Part shown: positions 8,181 to 16,339 of the stretch, one piece after another | Layout: the number at the start of each line of letters is the position of its first letter | How positions within the stretch are numbered: position 1 is the first letter of the stretch | Origin: Falsirhodobacter sp. 20TX0035 | GTDB taxonomy: Bacteria > Pseudomonadota > Alphaproteobacteria > Rhodobacterales > Rhodobacteraceae | Assembly: GCF_028307215.1 (NCBI RefSeq) | Contig: NZ_JAQMHV010000007.1 | Location: 1-64,000, forward strand | Reading direction: 5' to 3' | DNA: 64,000 nt | Translations under genes and position numbers: made by a program | Notes under the pieces: generated by a model | What the model saw: the letters and a program-made list of their open reading frames with translations, nothing else | The model's database searches: none | Told to the model about the DNA's origin: nothing

Positions 8181-8875
8181 TGAACGACGCACCGCATCTT
8201 CTGGTCGTGGACGACGACGAACGCATCCGCGGGCTGCTGAAGAAGTTCCTTGTCCGCAACGGCTTCCTCGTCTCCACCGCCCGGGACGCGGCGCAGGCCC
8301 GCAAGCTGTTGTCGGGGCTGGAATTCGACATGCTGGTCCTGGATGTGATGATGCCGGGGGAGGATGGCGTGTCCCTGACCCGGTCCCTGCGCGACCACAT
8401 GATGACGCCGATCCTGCTGCTGACCGCGCGGAGCGAGACGCAAAGCCGGATCGAGGGGCTGGAGGCGGGGGCCGACGACTATCTGCCGAAACCGTTCGAG
8501 CCGAAGGAGCTCTTGCTGCGGATCAACGCCATCCTGCGCCGCGTGCCGCATGTGAAGCCGCAGGCCGGGCCCAAGATGCTGCATCTGGGCGACGTGCGCT
8601 ACGATATGGAGCGGGGGGAGCTGTGGCGCGGCCCCGACCTTGTTCGGCTGACGGCGACGGAGGCCGCGCTGATGCGCGTCTTCGCCGCGGCCCCCCACGA
8701 ACCCGTGGGCCGCGACCGCCTGATCGGCGATCTGTCCGAAGAGGCGACGGACACGCAGGAACGCGCCGTGGACGTGCAGATCACCCGCCTGCGCCGCAAG
8801 ATCGAGGCCGATCCCCGCCAGCCGCGCTATCTTCAGACGGTGCGCGGCTCGGGCTACATGCTGGCGCCCGACTAG
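8177..8875 (+). CDS. petR: OmpR-type response regulator PetR
   Basis: A 232-residue two-component regulator. The receiver domain (residues ~7-120) has the acidic pocket DDD at 12-14, phospho-acceptor Asp56 (LVLDVMMPGEDG), Thr83 and Lys105 (LPKPF). The C-terminal winged helix (~135-230) contains the region DVQITRLRRKIEADP and ends VRGSGYML, typical of OmpR/PhoB. It is translationally coupled to petP by ATGA. No histidine kinase gene is adjacent. In Rhodobacter this family member is linked to cytochrome bc1 expression; here that role is inferred from the gene pair. Confidence 0.85.
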   Translation: MMNDAPHLLVVDDDERIRGLLKKFLVRNGFLVSTARDAAQARKLLSGLEFDMLVLDVMMPGEDGVSLTRSLRDHMMTPILLLTARSETQSRIEGLEAGADDYLPKPFEPKELLLRINAILRRVPHVKPQAGPKMLHLGDVRYDMERGELWRGPDLVRLTATEAALMRVFAAAPHEPVGRDRLIGDLSEEATDTQERAVDVQITRLRRKIEADPRQPRYLQTVRGSGYMLAPD

Positions 8876-8933
8876 ACTTTCCTTGGCCCCGACGTGCCGC
8901 TATGGTCGCCGGGACATACGAAAGGAAGGCCGC

Positions 8934-9164
8934 ATGCAGATCGCCGAGATGAGCTTTGAAGACGCCATGGCCGAGCTGGAGCGTGTCGTGGCCGCGCTGG
9001 AAAAGGGCGACGTGCCGCTGGAACAGTCAATCGCACTGTATGAACGCGGGGCGGCGCTGAAGGCCCATTGCGCCACGAAACTGAAGGCCGCCGAGGAGAA
9101 GGTGGAGATGATCCGCGCGCAGGAAGGCCGCGCCACCGGCACCACCCCGGCGGAGGGGCTGTGA
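8934..9164 (+). CDS. xseB: Exodeoxyribonuclease VII small subunit
   Basis: The small subunit of the nuclease that degrades single-stranded DNA, working with XseA (not in the window). Its 76 residues are the normal length. The conserved coiled helix FEDAMAELERVVAALEKG, then VPLEQSIALYERG and the LKAAEEKVEMI end, identify it. An AAAGGAAGG ribosome site precedes the ATG. It overlaps ispA by 4 bases; xseB-ispA-dxs is a common bacterial operon order. Confidence 0.95.
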   Translation: MQIAEMSFEDAMAELERVVAALEKGDVPLEQSIALYERGAALKAHCATKLKAAEEKVEMIRAQEGRATGTTPAEGL

Positions 9165-10027
9165 CCTTTCCCGACCAACTGGCCCGCGCCGCCCGCGACA
9201 CCGAACAGCACCTGATGGCCACCCTTGCCGCGCGCGCCGACGTGCCCGTGGTGGAGGCGATGCGCTACGCCCTGCGGGGCGGCAAGCGCCTTCGAGCGTT
9301 CCTTGTGCTGGAATCGGCGCGGCTGCACGGCGTGGGCGAGCGTGCCATGCCCGTCGCCGCGGCGGTGGAGGCGCTGCACGCCTATTCGCTGGTGCACGAC
9401 GACCTGCCTTGCATGGACGACGACGACCTGCGCCGTGGCCAGCCCACCGTGCATGTGAAGTGGGACGAGGCGACGGCGGTTCTGGCGGGGGACGCCCTGC
9501 AGACGCTGGCTTTCGAATGCCTGGCCGATCCCGTCATCGGCGCGGCCGACCGTCGGATCGCGCTGGTGCTGGCCCTGGCCAAGGCTTCGGGGGCCGAAGG
9601 GATGGTTCTGGGGCAGGCGTTGGACATCGCCGCCGAAACCGCCGCCGCCCCCCTGACGCTGGAGGAGATCACCCGCCTTCAGGCCGGAAAAACCGGCGCC
9701 CTGATCGGCTTTTCCGCCGAAGCGGGGGCCTTGATCGCCGGGGCCGATCCCGCGCCCCTGCGCGCTTATGCCCGCGCGCTGGGCCTTGCCTTCCAGATCG
9801 CCGACGACATCTTGGACGTGGAAGGCGACGCGACCAAGGCGGGTAAGCGGCTGAACAAGGACGCCGAAGCGGGCAAGGCCACCTTTGTCAGCCTTCTGGG
9901 CCTGCAGGGCGCCAAGACCCGCGCCGCCGATCTGGTGGGGGAGGCCTGCGCCGCCCTTGCCCCCTACGGTGACGACGCCGCCATCCTGTGCGAAGCCGCG
10001 CGCTTCGTCATCTCGCGGGAAAGCTGA
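9161..10027 (+). CDS. ispA: Polyprenyl (farnesyl) diphosphate synthase
   Basis: Condenses isopentenyl diphosphate with allylic diphosphates, giving geranyl/farnesyl diphosphate for quinones, bactoprenol and possibly carotenoids. The 288 residues carry GGKRLRAFL, the first Asp-rich motif [10 protein letters not shown] (~residues 82-91) and the second, DDILD (~residue 210). The start is a GTG overlapping the xseB stop, with CGGAGGGG upstream; the frame is open earlier, but that region is xseB. The product length cannot be fixed from the residues seen; farnesyl is the usual product for genes in this position. Confidence 0.92.
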   Translation: MTFPDQLARAARDTEQHLMATLAARADVPVVEAMRYALRGGKRLRAFLVLESARLHGVGERAMPVAAAVEALHAYSLVHDDLPCMDDDDLRRGQPTVHVKWDEATAVLAGDALQTLAFECLADPVIGAADRRIALVLALAKASGAEGMVLGQALDIAAETAAAPLTLEEITRLQAGKTGALIGFSAEAGALIAGADPAPLRAYARALGLAFQIADDILDVEGDATKAGKRLNKDAEAGKATFVSLLGLQGAKTRAADLVGEACAALAPYGDDAAILCEAARFVISRES

Positions 10028-10034
10028 GAAGAAC

Positions 10035-11945
10035 ATGACACGACCCGAGACCCCGATCCTTGACCGCGTGACGATCCCTGCCGACATGAAGCGGCTGACC
10101 GATCGCGAACTGCGCCAACTGGCCGACGAATTGCGGGCCGAGACGATCGATGCCGTGTCCACCACCGGCGGGCATCTGGGCGCGGGGCTGGGCGTGGTCG
10201 AGCTGACCGTGGCGCTGCACGCCGTGTTCGACACGCCGAAGGACAAGCTGGTCTGGGACGTGGGCCACCAGTGCTATCCCCACAAGATCCTGACCGGGCG
10301 GCGCGACCGCATCCGCACCCTGCGCATGGAAAACGGCCTGTCGGGCTTCACCAAGCGGAGCGAGAGCGAATACGACCCCTTCGGTGCGGCGCATTCCTCC
10401 ACCTCCATCAGCGCGGCGCTGGGCTTCGCGGCGGCGCGGGATCTGGGCGGCCAGCCGGGCGATGCGATCGCCGTGATCGGCGACGGATCGATGTCCGCCG
10501 GCATGGCGTTTGAGGCGATGAACAACGCGGGCCATCTGGACAAGCGTCTGTTCGTGATCCTGAACGACAACGAGATGTCGATCGCGCCCCCCGTCGGCGC
10601 CCTGTCGGCCTATCTGTCGCGCCTGTATGGCAACGCGAAGTTCCACGAGTTGAAATCGGCCGCCAAGGGGGCCGTCAGCCTGCTGCCCGAACCGCTTCAG
10701 GAAGGCGCCCGCCGCGCGAAGGAGATGCTGAAGGGCATGGCCTTCGGCGGCACCCTGTTTGAGGAGTTGGGCTTTTCCTACATCGGCCCGGTGGACGGGC
10801 ACGATCTGGACGCGCTGCTGCCCGTGCTGCGCACGGTGAAGGCCAAGGCGACCGGTCCCGTCCTGATCCACGTGATCACCAAGAAGGGCAAGGGTTACGC
10901 CCCCGCCGAACGCGCCGTCGACAAGGGGCATGCAACATCGAAGTTCGACGTGCAGACCTTCGCGCAGGCCAAGGCGTCGTCGAACCTGCCCAGCTACACC
11001 AAGGTGTTCGCGCAGGCCCTGGTGGACGAGGCGGAGCGGGATTCGAAGATTGTCGCCGTCACGGCCGCCATGCCCGACGGCACCGGCCTGAACCTGTTCA
11101 ACGGCCGCTTCCCCGACCGCTGCTTCGACGTGGGCATCGCCGAACAGCACGCCGTCACCTTTGCCGCCGGGATGGCGGCGGGCGGGCTGAAGCCCTTCTG
11201 CGCGATCTATTCCACCTTCCTGCAACGCGGCTACGACCAGGTGGTGCATGACGTGGCGATCCAGCGCCTGCCCGTGCGCTTTGCCATCGACCGGGCGGGG
11301 CTGGTCGGCGCCGATGGCGCGACCCATGCGGGCAGCTTCGACGTGGCGTTCCTTGCGAACCTTCCCGGCTTTGTCGTGATGGCCGCCGCGGACGAGGCGG
11401 AACTGGTCCACATGGTGGCGACAGCGGCCGCCCATGACGACGGCCCCATCGCCTTCCGCTATCCGCGCGGCGAAGGCACGGGCGCGCCGCTGCCCCTGCA
11501 CGGCACCCCGCTGGAGATCGGCAAGGGCCGCGTGATCCGCGACGGCAGCCGCGTCGCCCTTCTGTCCTTCGGCACGCGCCTGTTCGAAGCGGAAAAGGCG
11601 GCCGAGGCGCTGGACGCGCGCGGCATCTCCACCACCGTGGCGGATGCGCGCTTTGCAAAGCCCCTGGACCGCGACCTGATCCTGACGCTTGCCCGCACGC
11701 ATGAGGCGCTGATCACGCTGGAAGAAGGCGCGGTGGGGGGCTTCGGCTCCCACGTCGCGCAGCTTCTGGCCGAGGAGGGGGCCTTCGACACCGGCCTCAG
11801 GTTCCGGTCGATGGTGCTGCCCGACACCTTCATCGATCAGGCGAGCCCGGCCGCGATGTATCACATCGCGGGTCTCGACGCCGCCCAGATCGAGGCGAAG
11901 GCGCTGGAAGCGCTGGGCATCTCCACCCTGCAGAAACGGGCCTGA
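10035..11945 (+). CDS. dxs: 1-deoxy-D-xylulose-5-phosphate synthase
   Basis: The first and rate-setting enzyme of the MEP isoprenoid pathway, joining pyruvate and glyceraldehyde 3-phosphate with thiamine diphosphate. It has 636 residues, full length. The landmarks are [16 protein letters not shown] and [16 protein letters not shown] near the N-terminus, the thiamine motif GDGSMSAG ... LNDNEMSI (~residues 152-182), the pyrimidine domain [17 protein letters not shown] and the [15 protein letters not shown] segment. It starts 7 bases after the ispA stop, so isoprenoid precursor supply and chain elongation are co-transcribed. Confidence 0.97.
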   Translation: MTRPETPILDRVTIPADMKRLTDRELRQLADELRAETIDAVSTTGGHLGAGLGVVELTVALHAVFDTPKDKLVWDVGHQCYPHKILTGRRDRIRTLRMENGLSGFTKRSESEYDPFGAAHSSTSISAALGFAAARDLGGQPGDAIAVIGDGSMSAGMAFEAMNNAGHLDKRLFVILNDNEMSIAPPVGALSAYLSRLYGNAKFHELKSAAKGAVSLLPEPLQEGARRAKEMLKGMAFGGTLFEELGFSYIGPVDGHDLDALLPVLRTVKAKATGPVLIHVITKKGKGYAPAERAVDKGHATSKFDVQTFAQAKASSNLPSYTKVFAQALVDEAERDSKIVAVTAAMPDGTGLNLFNGRFPDRCFDVGIAEQHAVTFAAGMAAGGLKPFCAIYSTFLQRGYDQVVHDVAIQRLPVRFAIDRAGLVGADGATHAGSFDVAFLANLPGFVVMAAADEAELVHMVATAAAHDDGPIAFRYPRGEGTGAPLPLHGTPLEIGKGRVIRDGSRVALLSFGTRLFEAEKAAEALDARGISTTVADARFAKPLDRDLILTLARTHEALITLEEGAVGGFGSHVAQLLAEEGAFDTGLRFRSMVLPDTFIDQASPAAMYHIAGLDAAQIEAKALEALGISTLQKRA

Positions 11946-11952
11946 ACCGCTT

Positions 11953-11977
11953 CAGCCATGCACATTGTGCATGGCTG
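11953..11977. promoter_or_regulatory. Perfect 11-bp-arm palindrome after dxs
   Basis: CAGCCATGCAC, spacer ATT, GTGCATGGCTG: both arms match perfectly. It begins 8 bases after the dxs stop and lies ~80 bases before the transporter start. No T run follows, so it resembles an operator more than an intrinsic terminator, though a stalling hairpin remains possible. Confidence 0.6.
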
Positions 11978-12059
11978 CCATGGTCGGACCATCAGGGGCT
12001 TGGCTTCCCCGCCGCTTTGTGGCGCATGGATGCAAACCACGCCAGGAAAGAGAACGACC

Positions 12060-13256
12060 TTGTCGGACACCAGCACCCTCCGCCGGGCGGAAACGCATCC
12101 CGGGATCGTCCATTTTGCCTTGGCGGTGGGCGGCTTTGCCATCGGCACCTCGGAATTCGCGGCTATGGCGCTGATTCCCTACTTCTCGCCCTCGCTCGGC
12201 ATCGCGGAAACGACGGCCAGCCACGTGATCTCGGCCTATGCGCTGGGCGTGGTGGTGGGCGCGCCGGTGCTGGCGGTGCTGGGCGCGCGCTGGCCGCGCC
12301 GCACGCTTCTGGTGGCGCTGATGATCGTCTACGCGCTGGCCCATGTCGCCTCGGCCTTCGCGCAGACCTATCACGGGATGCTCGTCTACCGCTTCATCTC
12401 GGGCCTGCCGCATGGCGCGTATTTCGGCGTGGCGGCGCTGGTCGCGGCCAGCGTCGTCCCGCGCGAGGACCGGTCCAAGGCCGTGGCCCGCGTGATGACG
12501 GGCCTGACCGTGGCCACGGTTCTGGGCGTGCCCTTCGCCAACGTGCTGGGCCAGACGGTGGGCTGGCGCTGGGGCTTTGGCATCGTGGCGGTGCTGGCGC
12601 TGTTGTGCGTGACGCTGGTCTGGACCTATGCCCCGAAGGACGAGGTGCGGTCCCAAGGCTCGCCCCTGCGGGAACTGTCGGCGCTGGGCAACCGGCAGGT
12701 GCTGCTGACCCTTCTGACGGGCGCGGTGGGCTTTGGCGGCTTCTTTGCCGTCTACAGCTATGTCGCCTCCACCGTCATCAACGTCACGCAGGCCGGAGAG
12801 GCGGCGGTGCCCTTTGTGCTGGCGGCCATGGGCGTCGGCATGGTGGTCGGCACGCTGGTCGTGGGCCGGATCGCGGACCGCCGGCCCACCGCGGCGCCCT
12901 TTGTCATCATGGCCATCGGCGGCCTTCTGATGCTGTGCTACGGGCCCGCGACGGCGTCGCTGGTCACGCTGATCCCGCTGGTCTTCCTGATCGGCATGTC
13001 GGGGGCGCTGTCCATTCCGCTGCAGTCGCGCCTGATGGACGTGGCCGGTGAGGCGCAAACCCTTGCCGCTGCCCTGAACCATTCCGCCTTCAACATCGCC
13101 AACGCCATCGGGCCGGCCGTGGCGGCGGCGGCGATCTCGGCGGGCTACGGCTTCCAGGCGTCGGGCTATGTGGGGGCGCTGTTGTCGGTGGCGGGGATCG
13201 TCTGCTTCGCCGTCACCGTGGCCGACGCCAGAAGGTCGGCCAACCCGGCACGGTAA
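12060..13256 (+). CDS. MFS transporter, DHA1/AraJ-like
   Basis: An inner-membrane proton-driven efflux carrier with about 12 transmembrane helices in 398 residues. The DHA1 signature GGFAIGTSEFAAMALIPYF lies in helix 1, RWPRRTLL sits in the helix 2-3 loop, and FISGLPHGAYFG in helix 4. The TTG at 12060 is preferred because AGGAAAG sits about 10 bases upstream; an ATG at 12030 in the same frame lacks a ribosome site. The 3' end overlaps the convergent epimerase gene by 91 bases. The substrate is unknown; relatives export sugars, arabinose analogues or drugs. The palindrome upstream may control it. Confidence 0.88.
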   Translation: MSDTSTLRRAETHPGIVHFALAVGGFAIGTSEFAAMALIPYFSPSLGIAETTASHVISAYALGVVVGAPVLAVLGARWPRRTLLVALMIVYALAHVASAFAQTYHGMLVYRFISGLPHGAYFGVAALVAASVVPREDRSKAVARVMTGLTVATVLGVPFANVLGQTVGWRWGFGIVAVLALLCVTLVWTYAPKDEVRSQGSPLRELSALGNRQVLLTLLTGAVGFGGFFAVYSYVASTVINVTQAGEAAVPFVLAAMGVGMVVGTLVVGRIADRRPTAAPFVIMAIGGLLMLCYGPATASLVTLIPLVFLIGMSGALSIPLQSRLMDVAGEAQTLAAALNHSAFNIANAIGPAVAAAAISAGYGFQASGYVGALLSVAGIVCFAVTVADARRSANPAR

Positions 13257-14023
13257 TCGGGAAAGGCAAGGCGTACGCCCAGCGCCTTGATCCGGTCGTT
13301 CCGCACGCGTTTCGATTCGGCATAGAAGCTGCGCGCCATCGGCGACAGGTCCGCCTGATCGAAGGGGATCGCGGGCGGCACGGGCAGGCCCAGAAGGCGC
13401 GCGGCCTCAGCGATCACATCCTCGGGCGGGGCGGGATCGTCGTCGCAGACGTTGTAGATCCCGGGCGCGGGCCGGCGGATGGACGCCTCCAGAACCTGCG
13501 CGATGTCCTCCACATGGATGCGGCTGAAGACCTGCCCCGGCTTGATGATCCGCCGCGCCGTGCCGTCCTTCACCTTTTCGAACGGCCCGCGTCCGGGGCC
13601 GTAGATCCCGGCCAGCCGGAAGATGTGGACGGGCCGGCAGGCTTGCCATTGCCGCTCTGCCAGCAGGCGCCACGTGCCGCGTCGGGTGGTGGGGGCGGGG
13701 GGCGTGTCCTCATCCACCCAGCCGCCGGCATGGTCGCCATAAACCCCGGTGGTGGACAGATACCCGGCCCATTCCAGCGGAAGGGCCGCGATCGCGTCGG
13801 CATGGGTCGCCAGGAACGGATCCCCTTCTTCGTCCGGCGCGGCCGAGACCAGAAGATGCGTCACGCCTTCCGGCAGGGGGGCGGGCCAGACAAGGCGTTC
13901 CACCCCCGGCAAATCCTTGGCGGGATCGCGCGTGGTGCCGATGATGCGCCAGCCCTGCGGCCGAAGCCTGCGGGCCAGCGCCTGCGCCGAATATCCATGA
14001 CCGAGGGAAAGCAGTGTGGGCAT
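13166..14023 (-). CDS. NAD(P)-binding epimerase, YeeZ-like
   Basis: A 285-residue atypical short-chain dehydrogenase. The N-terminal Rossmann motif is LSLGHGYSAQALARRL, followed by IIGTTRDP. The segment GYLSTTGVYGDHAG holds the active-site Ser/Tyr region, but the Lys expected after Tyr is not in the usual YxxxK spacing, as in other YeeZ/YbjT-type members. VFSRIHVEDIAQVLEASI and GIYNVCDDDPAPPEDVI are conserved substrate-side blocks. The last ~30 codons run antisense through the transporter gene. The substrate is unknown, possibly a nucleotide sugar. Confidence 0.8.
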   Translation of the reverse strand: MPTLLSLGHGYSAQALARRLRPQGWRIIGTTRDPAKDLPGVERLVWPAPLPEGVTHLLVSAAPDEEGDPFLATHADAIAALPLEWAGYLSTTGVYGDHAGGWVDEDTPPAPTTRRGTWRLLAERQWQACRPVHIFRLAGIYGPGRGPFEKVKDGTARRIIKPGQVFSRIHVEDIAQVLEASIRRPAPGIYNVCDDDPAPPEDVIAEAARLLGLPVPPAIPFDQADLSPMARSFYAESKRVRNDRIKALGVRLAFPDYRAGLADLLASATVTAKQTIPATDNSAPT

Positions 14024-14054
14024 GGCCGAAGGGTGGGCCAGCCGCGCCCGCGTG

Positions 14055-15050
14055 TCAACGCAGCCCGGCTACCAGCGCGGCGGTCAGAATGTCATCGGCG
14101 GGTGCCATGTCCATCCGCATCCCCGGAGCGACGAGGGCGGCGGCCCATGGTTCGGCCAAACCCTCCACCTGCCCCTCGGTCGGCATCCCGGCCCAGACCG
14201 GCAGGACCGTCCCGACCGAGGCGGTCTGGATCCGCTGCCCCGTGATGCGGTCCAGCGGCAGATACCGCCCGCCCTGCATCAGCCCGTCCATCGCCGCGCG
14301 GGCCCGTTCCGCGATCAGGCGGTTGCCGTCCGCCAGCTCGGGTTCGTCCAGCGCGTCGGCGAGGGTGGCCAGATCCTCGCAGCTGCGGATCAGAAGCGCG
14401 TTCGCGCCCGGGTCCACCACGCGGAAGGGGGAATTGTCGTGCAACTCCGGCGTTTCCCAGCCCAGCGAGCGGAAGCGTTCGATCAGCCACACCGTCCGCG
14501 CCTGCGCGGGGGACGCCCCGGCGGGAAGGTAGGCGTCCACCCCTTCGGTCGGCACGCGGGCAAAGGCGGCCGCCCATTCCGGCGCGCCGGGGCGTCCCGA
14601 CTCCCACGGATGCAGAAGGGCGAACAGGCCCGTGCCCTTCGGATCGCGATGCGTGCCGAACCAGCCGTGCCAGCGGTCGATCACCCGCAATGCGGCGCGG
14701 GCGCGGGCGGCGTCGGGCGCCGTGTCGTGCAGCCGCCGCAGCACATGCCCCAGGATCGGCAGCGCCGTCAGGCCGGAGGTGGTGACGGGCCGCCCCGTGA
14801 CCCAAAGCCCGCTGGCGGGAAAGACGTCCGTGGGCTGATGATAGACCAGATGCGGCACCATCCCGTCCGGCCATTGCGCCGCCAGCAGCGACTCCAGTTC
14901 CGTCCACGCCCGGTCGGGATGCGCCACCGACAGCGCCAGCGCCACAAAGGCGGAGGTCAGCGCCTCTTGCGGTGCGCCCTCCGCGGCCGTCCACGCGCCC
15001 TGGTCGGCGGCGGACAGGACGTCCATGGCTTGAGCGATGTTCAGGGTCAT
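14055..15050 (-). CDS. Short six-hairpin glycosidase-like protein
   Basis: The 331-residue product resembles the MGH1/GH63-type (alpha/alpha)6 barrel family. Blocks seen are LLAAQWPDGMVPHLVY (~residues 55-70), LLHPWESG (~138) and HDNSPF (~194), in the family order. The expected C-terminal third, with the conserved Trp/Gly-rich barrel end and a catalytic acid, is missing: the frame stops 31 bases before the epimerase gene. GGAGG lies 6 bases before the ATG at 15050; an open extension to 15173 has no support. It could be a truncated enzyme, a binding protein or a divergent full-length form. No signal peptide is visible. Confidence 0.55.
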   Translation of the reverse strand: MTLNIAQAMDVLSAADQGAWTAAEGAPQEALTSAFVALALSVAHPDRAWTELESLLAAQWPDGMVPHLVYHQPTDVFPASGLWVTGRPVTTSGLTALPILGHVLRRLHDTAPDAARARAALRVIDRWHGWFGTHRDPKGTGLFALLHPWESGRPGAPEWAAAFARVPTEGVDAYLPAGASPAQARTVWLIERFRSLGWETPELHDNSPFRVVDPGANALLIRSCEDLATLADALDEPELADGNRLIAERARAAMDGLMQGGRYLPLDRITGQRIQTASVGTVLPVWAGMPTEGQVEGLAEPWAAALVAPGMRMDMAPADDILTAALVAGLR

Positions 15051-15148
15051 GACAACCTCCGCATTCCGTGTCGGGATCAATTCGTGAAAAAGGCGGGGGT
15101 TCCGCGACGGAGGTGGCGCGCGCCGCCGTATCACCCCATATAGCCGGC

Positions 15149-16339
15149 ATGAAAACGGATGGACGAATGGCACGACGCAGGTTGTGGATGCCCGCGCTGG
15201 CGGTGGCGGCTGCGCTGGGCGGGGCGGTGTATCTTTGGCAGGACGGATCGGGCGACGCCGCGATCCCGCCCGCGACCTATGCGGTGAAGCGCGGCGACGT
15301 GTCGGTGAACGTGCTGGCCTCGGGGCAGATCGAAAGCTCCTCGCTCGTCAGCGTGGGCGCGCGCGTGTCGGGCGAGGTGGAGGAGCTGGCCGTGACGCTG
15401 GGCCAGACCGTTCAGGCCGGCGACCTGATCGCCCGCATCGACAGCCGCGACCAACAGAACGCCGTGGCGCGGGCCAAGGCCACGCTGGCGGGGATCGAGG
15501 CGCAGATCGCCTCGGCCGAGGCGACGCTGGTGCAGGCCCAGCAGACCTATGACCGCAGCGCCCGCCTGTCGCGCGGCGGCAGCCTGACGGTGGAAACGTT
15601 TGAACAGGCCTCGGCTGATCTGGCGATCGCGAAGGCGTCGCTGGACCAGTTGCAGGCCAGCCGCGACGACGCGGCCATTGCCGTGTCCGACGCCGAGGTG
15701 GAGCTGGAACGCACCCGCATCACCGCCCCCATGGCCGGAACCGTGGTCGCCGTGGTCACCAAGGCCGGCCAGACGGTGAACGCCAACCAGTCCACCCCCA
15801 CCATCGTGAAGCTGGCCGATCTGGAGAACATGGTCGTCAACGCCGAGATCTCGGAGGCGGACGTGGTCCGCGTAGCGCCGGGGCAGGACGTGACCTTCAC
15901 CATCCTCGGCGCGCCGGACCGGACGTTTCAGGCCACCGTGCGCCAGATCGAACCCGCCCCCGCGGGGATCGAGGAGAGCGACACCATCTCCTCGGACGAG
16001 GCGATCTATTACAACGGGCTGTTCGACGTGGAAAACCCCGACGGCGTGCTGCGCATCGGCATGACGGCCGAGGTGCGGATCGCCCTGCAGGGCGTGCAGG
16101 ACGTGCTGACCCTGCCGTCGGCAGCTCTTGGCCAGCGTGCTCAGGATGGAACTTACACCGTTCAGGTGCAGGACGGGCCGGGCTTTGTCCCGCGTCCGGT
16201 GACGGTGGGCCTGAACGACAACGTCACGGCCGAGATCACGGGCGGCGTGAAGGAAGGCGACCGCATCCTCGCCTCCGGCGCGGCGGAAGGGCTGTCGCGC
16301 GGCACGGGCGGCGGGCGTCGCGGGCCGATGGGCTTCTGA
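15149..16339 (+). CDS. Periplasmic adaptor subunit, MacA-like
   Basis: A membrane-fusion protein of 396 residues linking an inner-membrane pump to an outer-membrane channel. A single N-terminal membrane anchor (MPALAVAAALGGAVYLW, ~residues 13-30) is followed by a biotinyl-lipoyl half domain, a long alpha-hairpin (~95-180), the second lipoyl half (RITAPMAGTVVAV) and beta-barrel/membrane-proximal domains. The C-terminus is Gly/Arg-rich, as in MacA-type adaptors. The stop overlaps the macB ATG by one base. The ATG at 15149 was chosen; a second one at 15167 is possible. The exported compound is unknown, and no outer-membrane partner gene is present. Confidence 0.88.
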   Translation: MKTDGRMARRRLWMPALAVAAALGGAVYLWQDGSGDAAIPPATYAVKRGDVSVNVLASGQIESSSLVSVGARVSGEVEELAVTLGQTVQAGDLIARIDSRDQQNAVARAKATLAGIEAQIASAEATLVQAQQTYDRSARLSRGGSLTVETFEQASADLAIAKASLDQLQASRDDAAIAVSDAEVELERTRITAPMAGTVVAVVTKAGQTVNANQSTPTIVKLADLENMVVNAEISEADVVRVAPGQDVTFTILGAPDRTFQATVRQIEPAPAGIEESDTISSDEAIYYNGLFDVENPDGVLRIGMTAEVRIALQGVQDVLTLPSAALGQRAQDGTYTVQVQDGPGFVPRPVTVGLNDNVTAEITGGVKEGDRILASGAAEGLSRGTGGGRRGPMGF

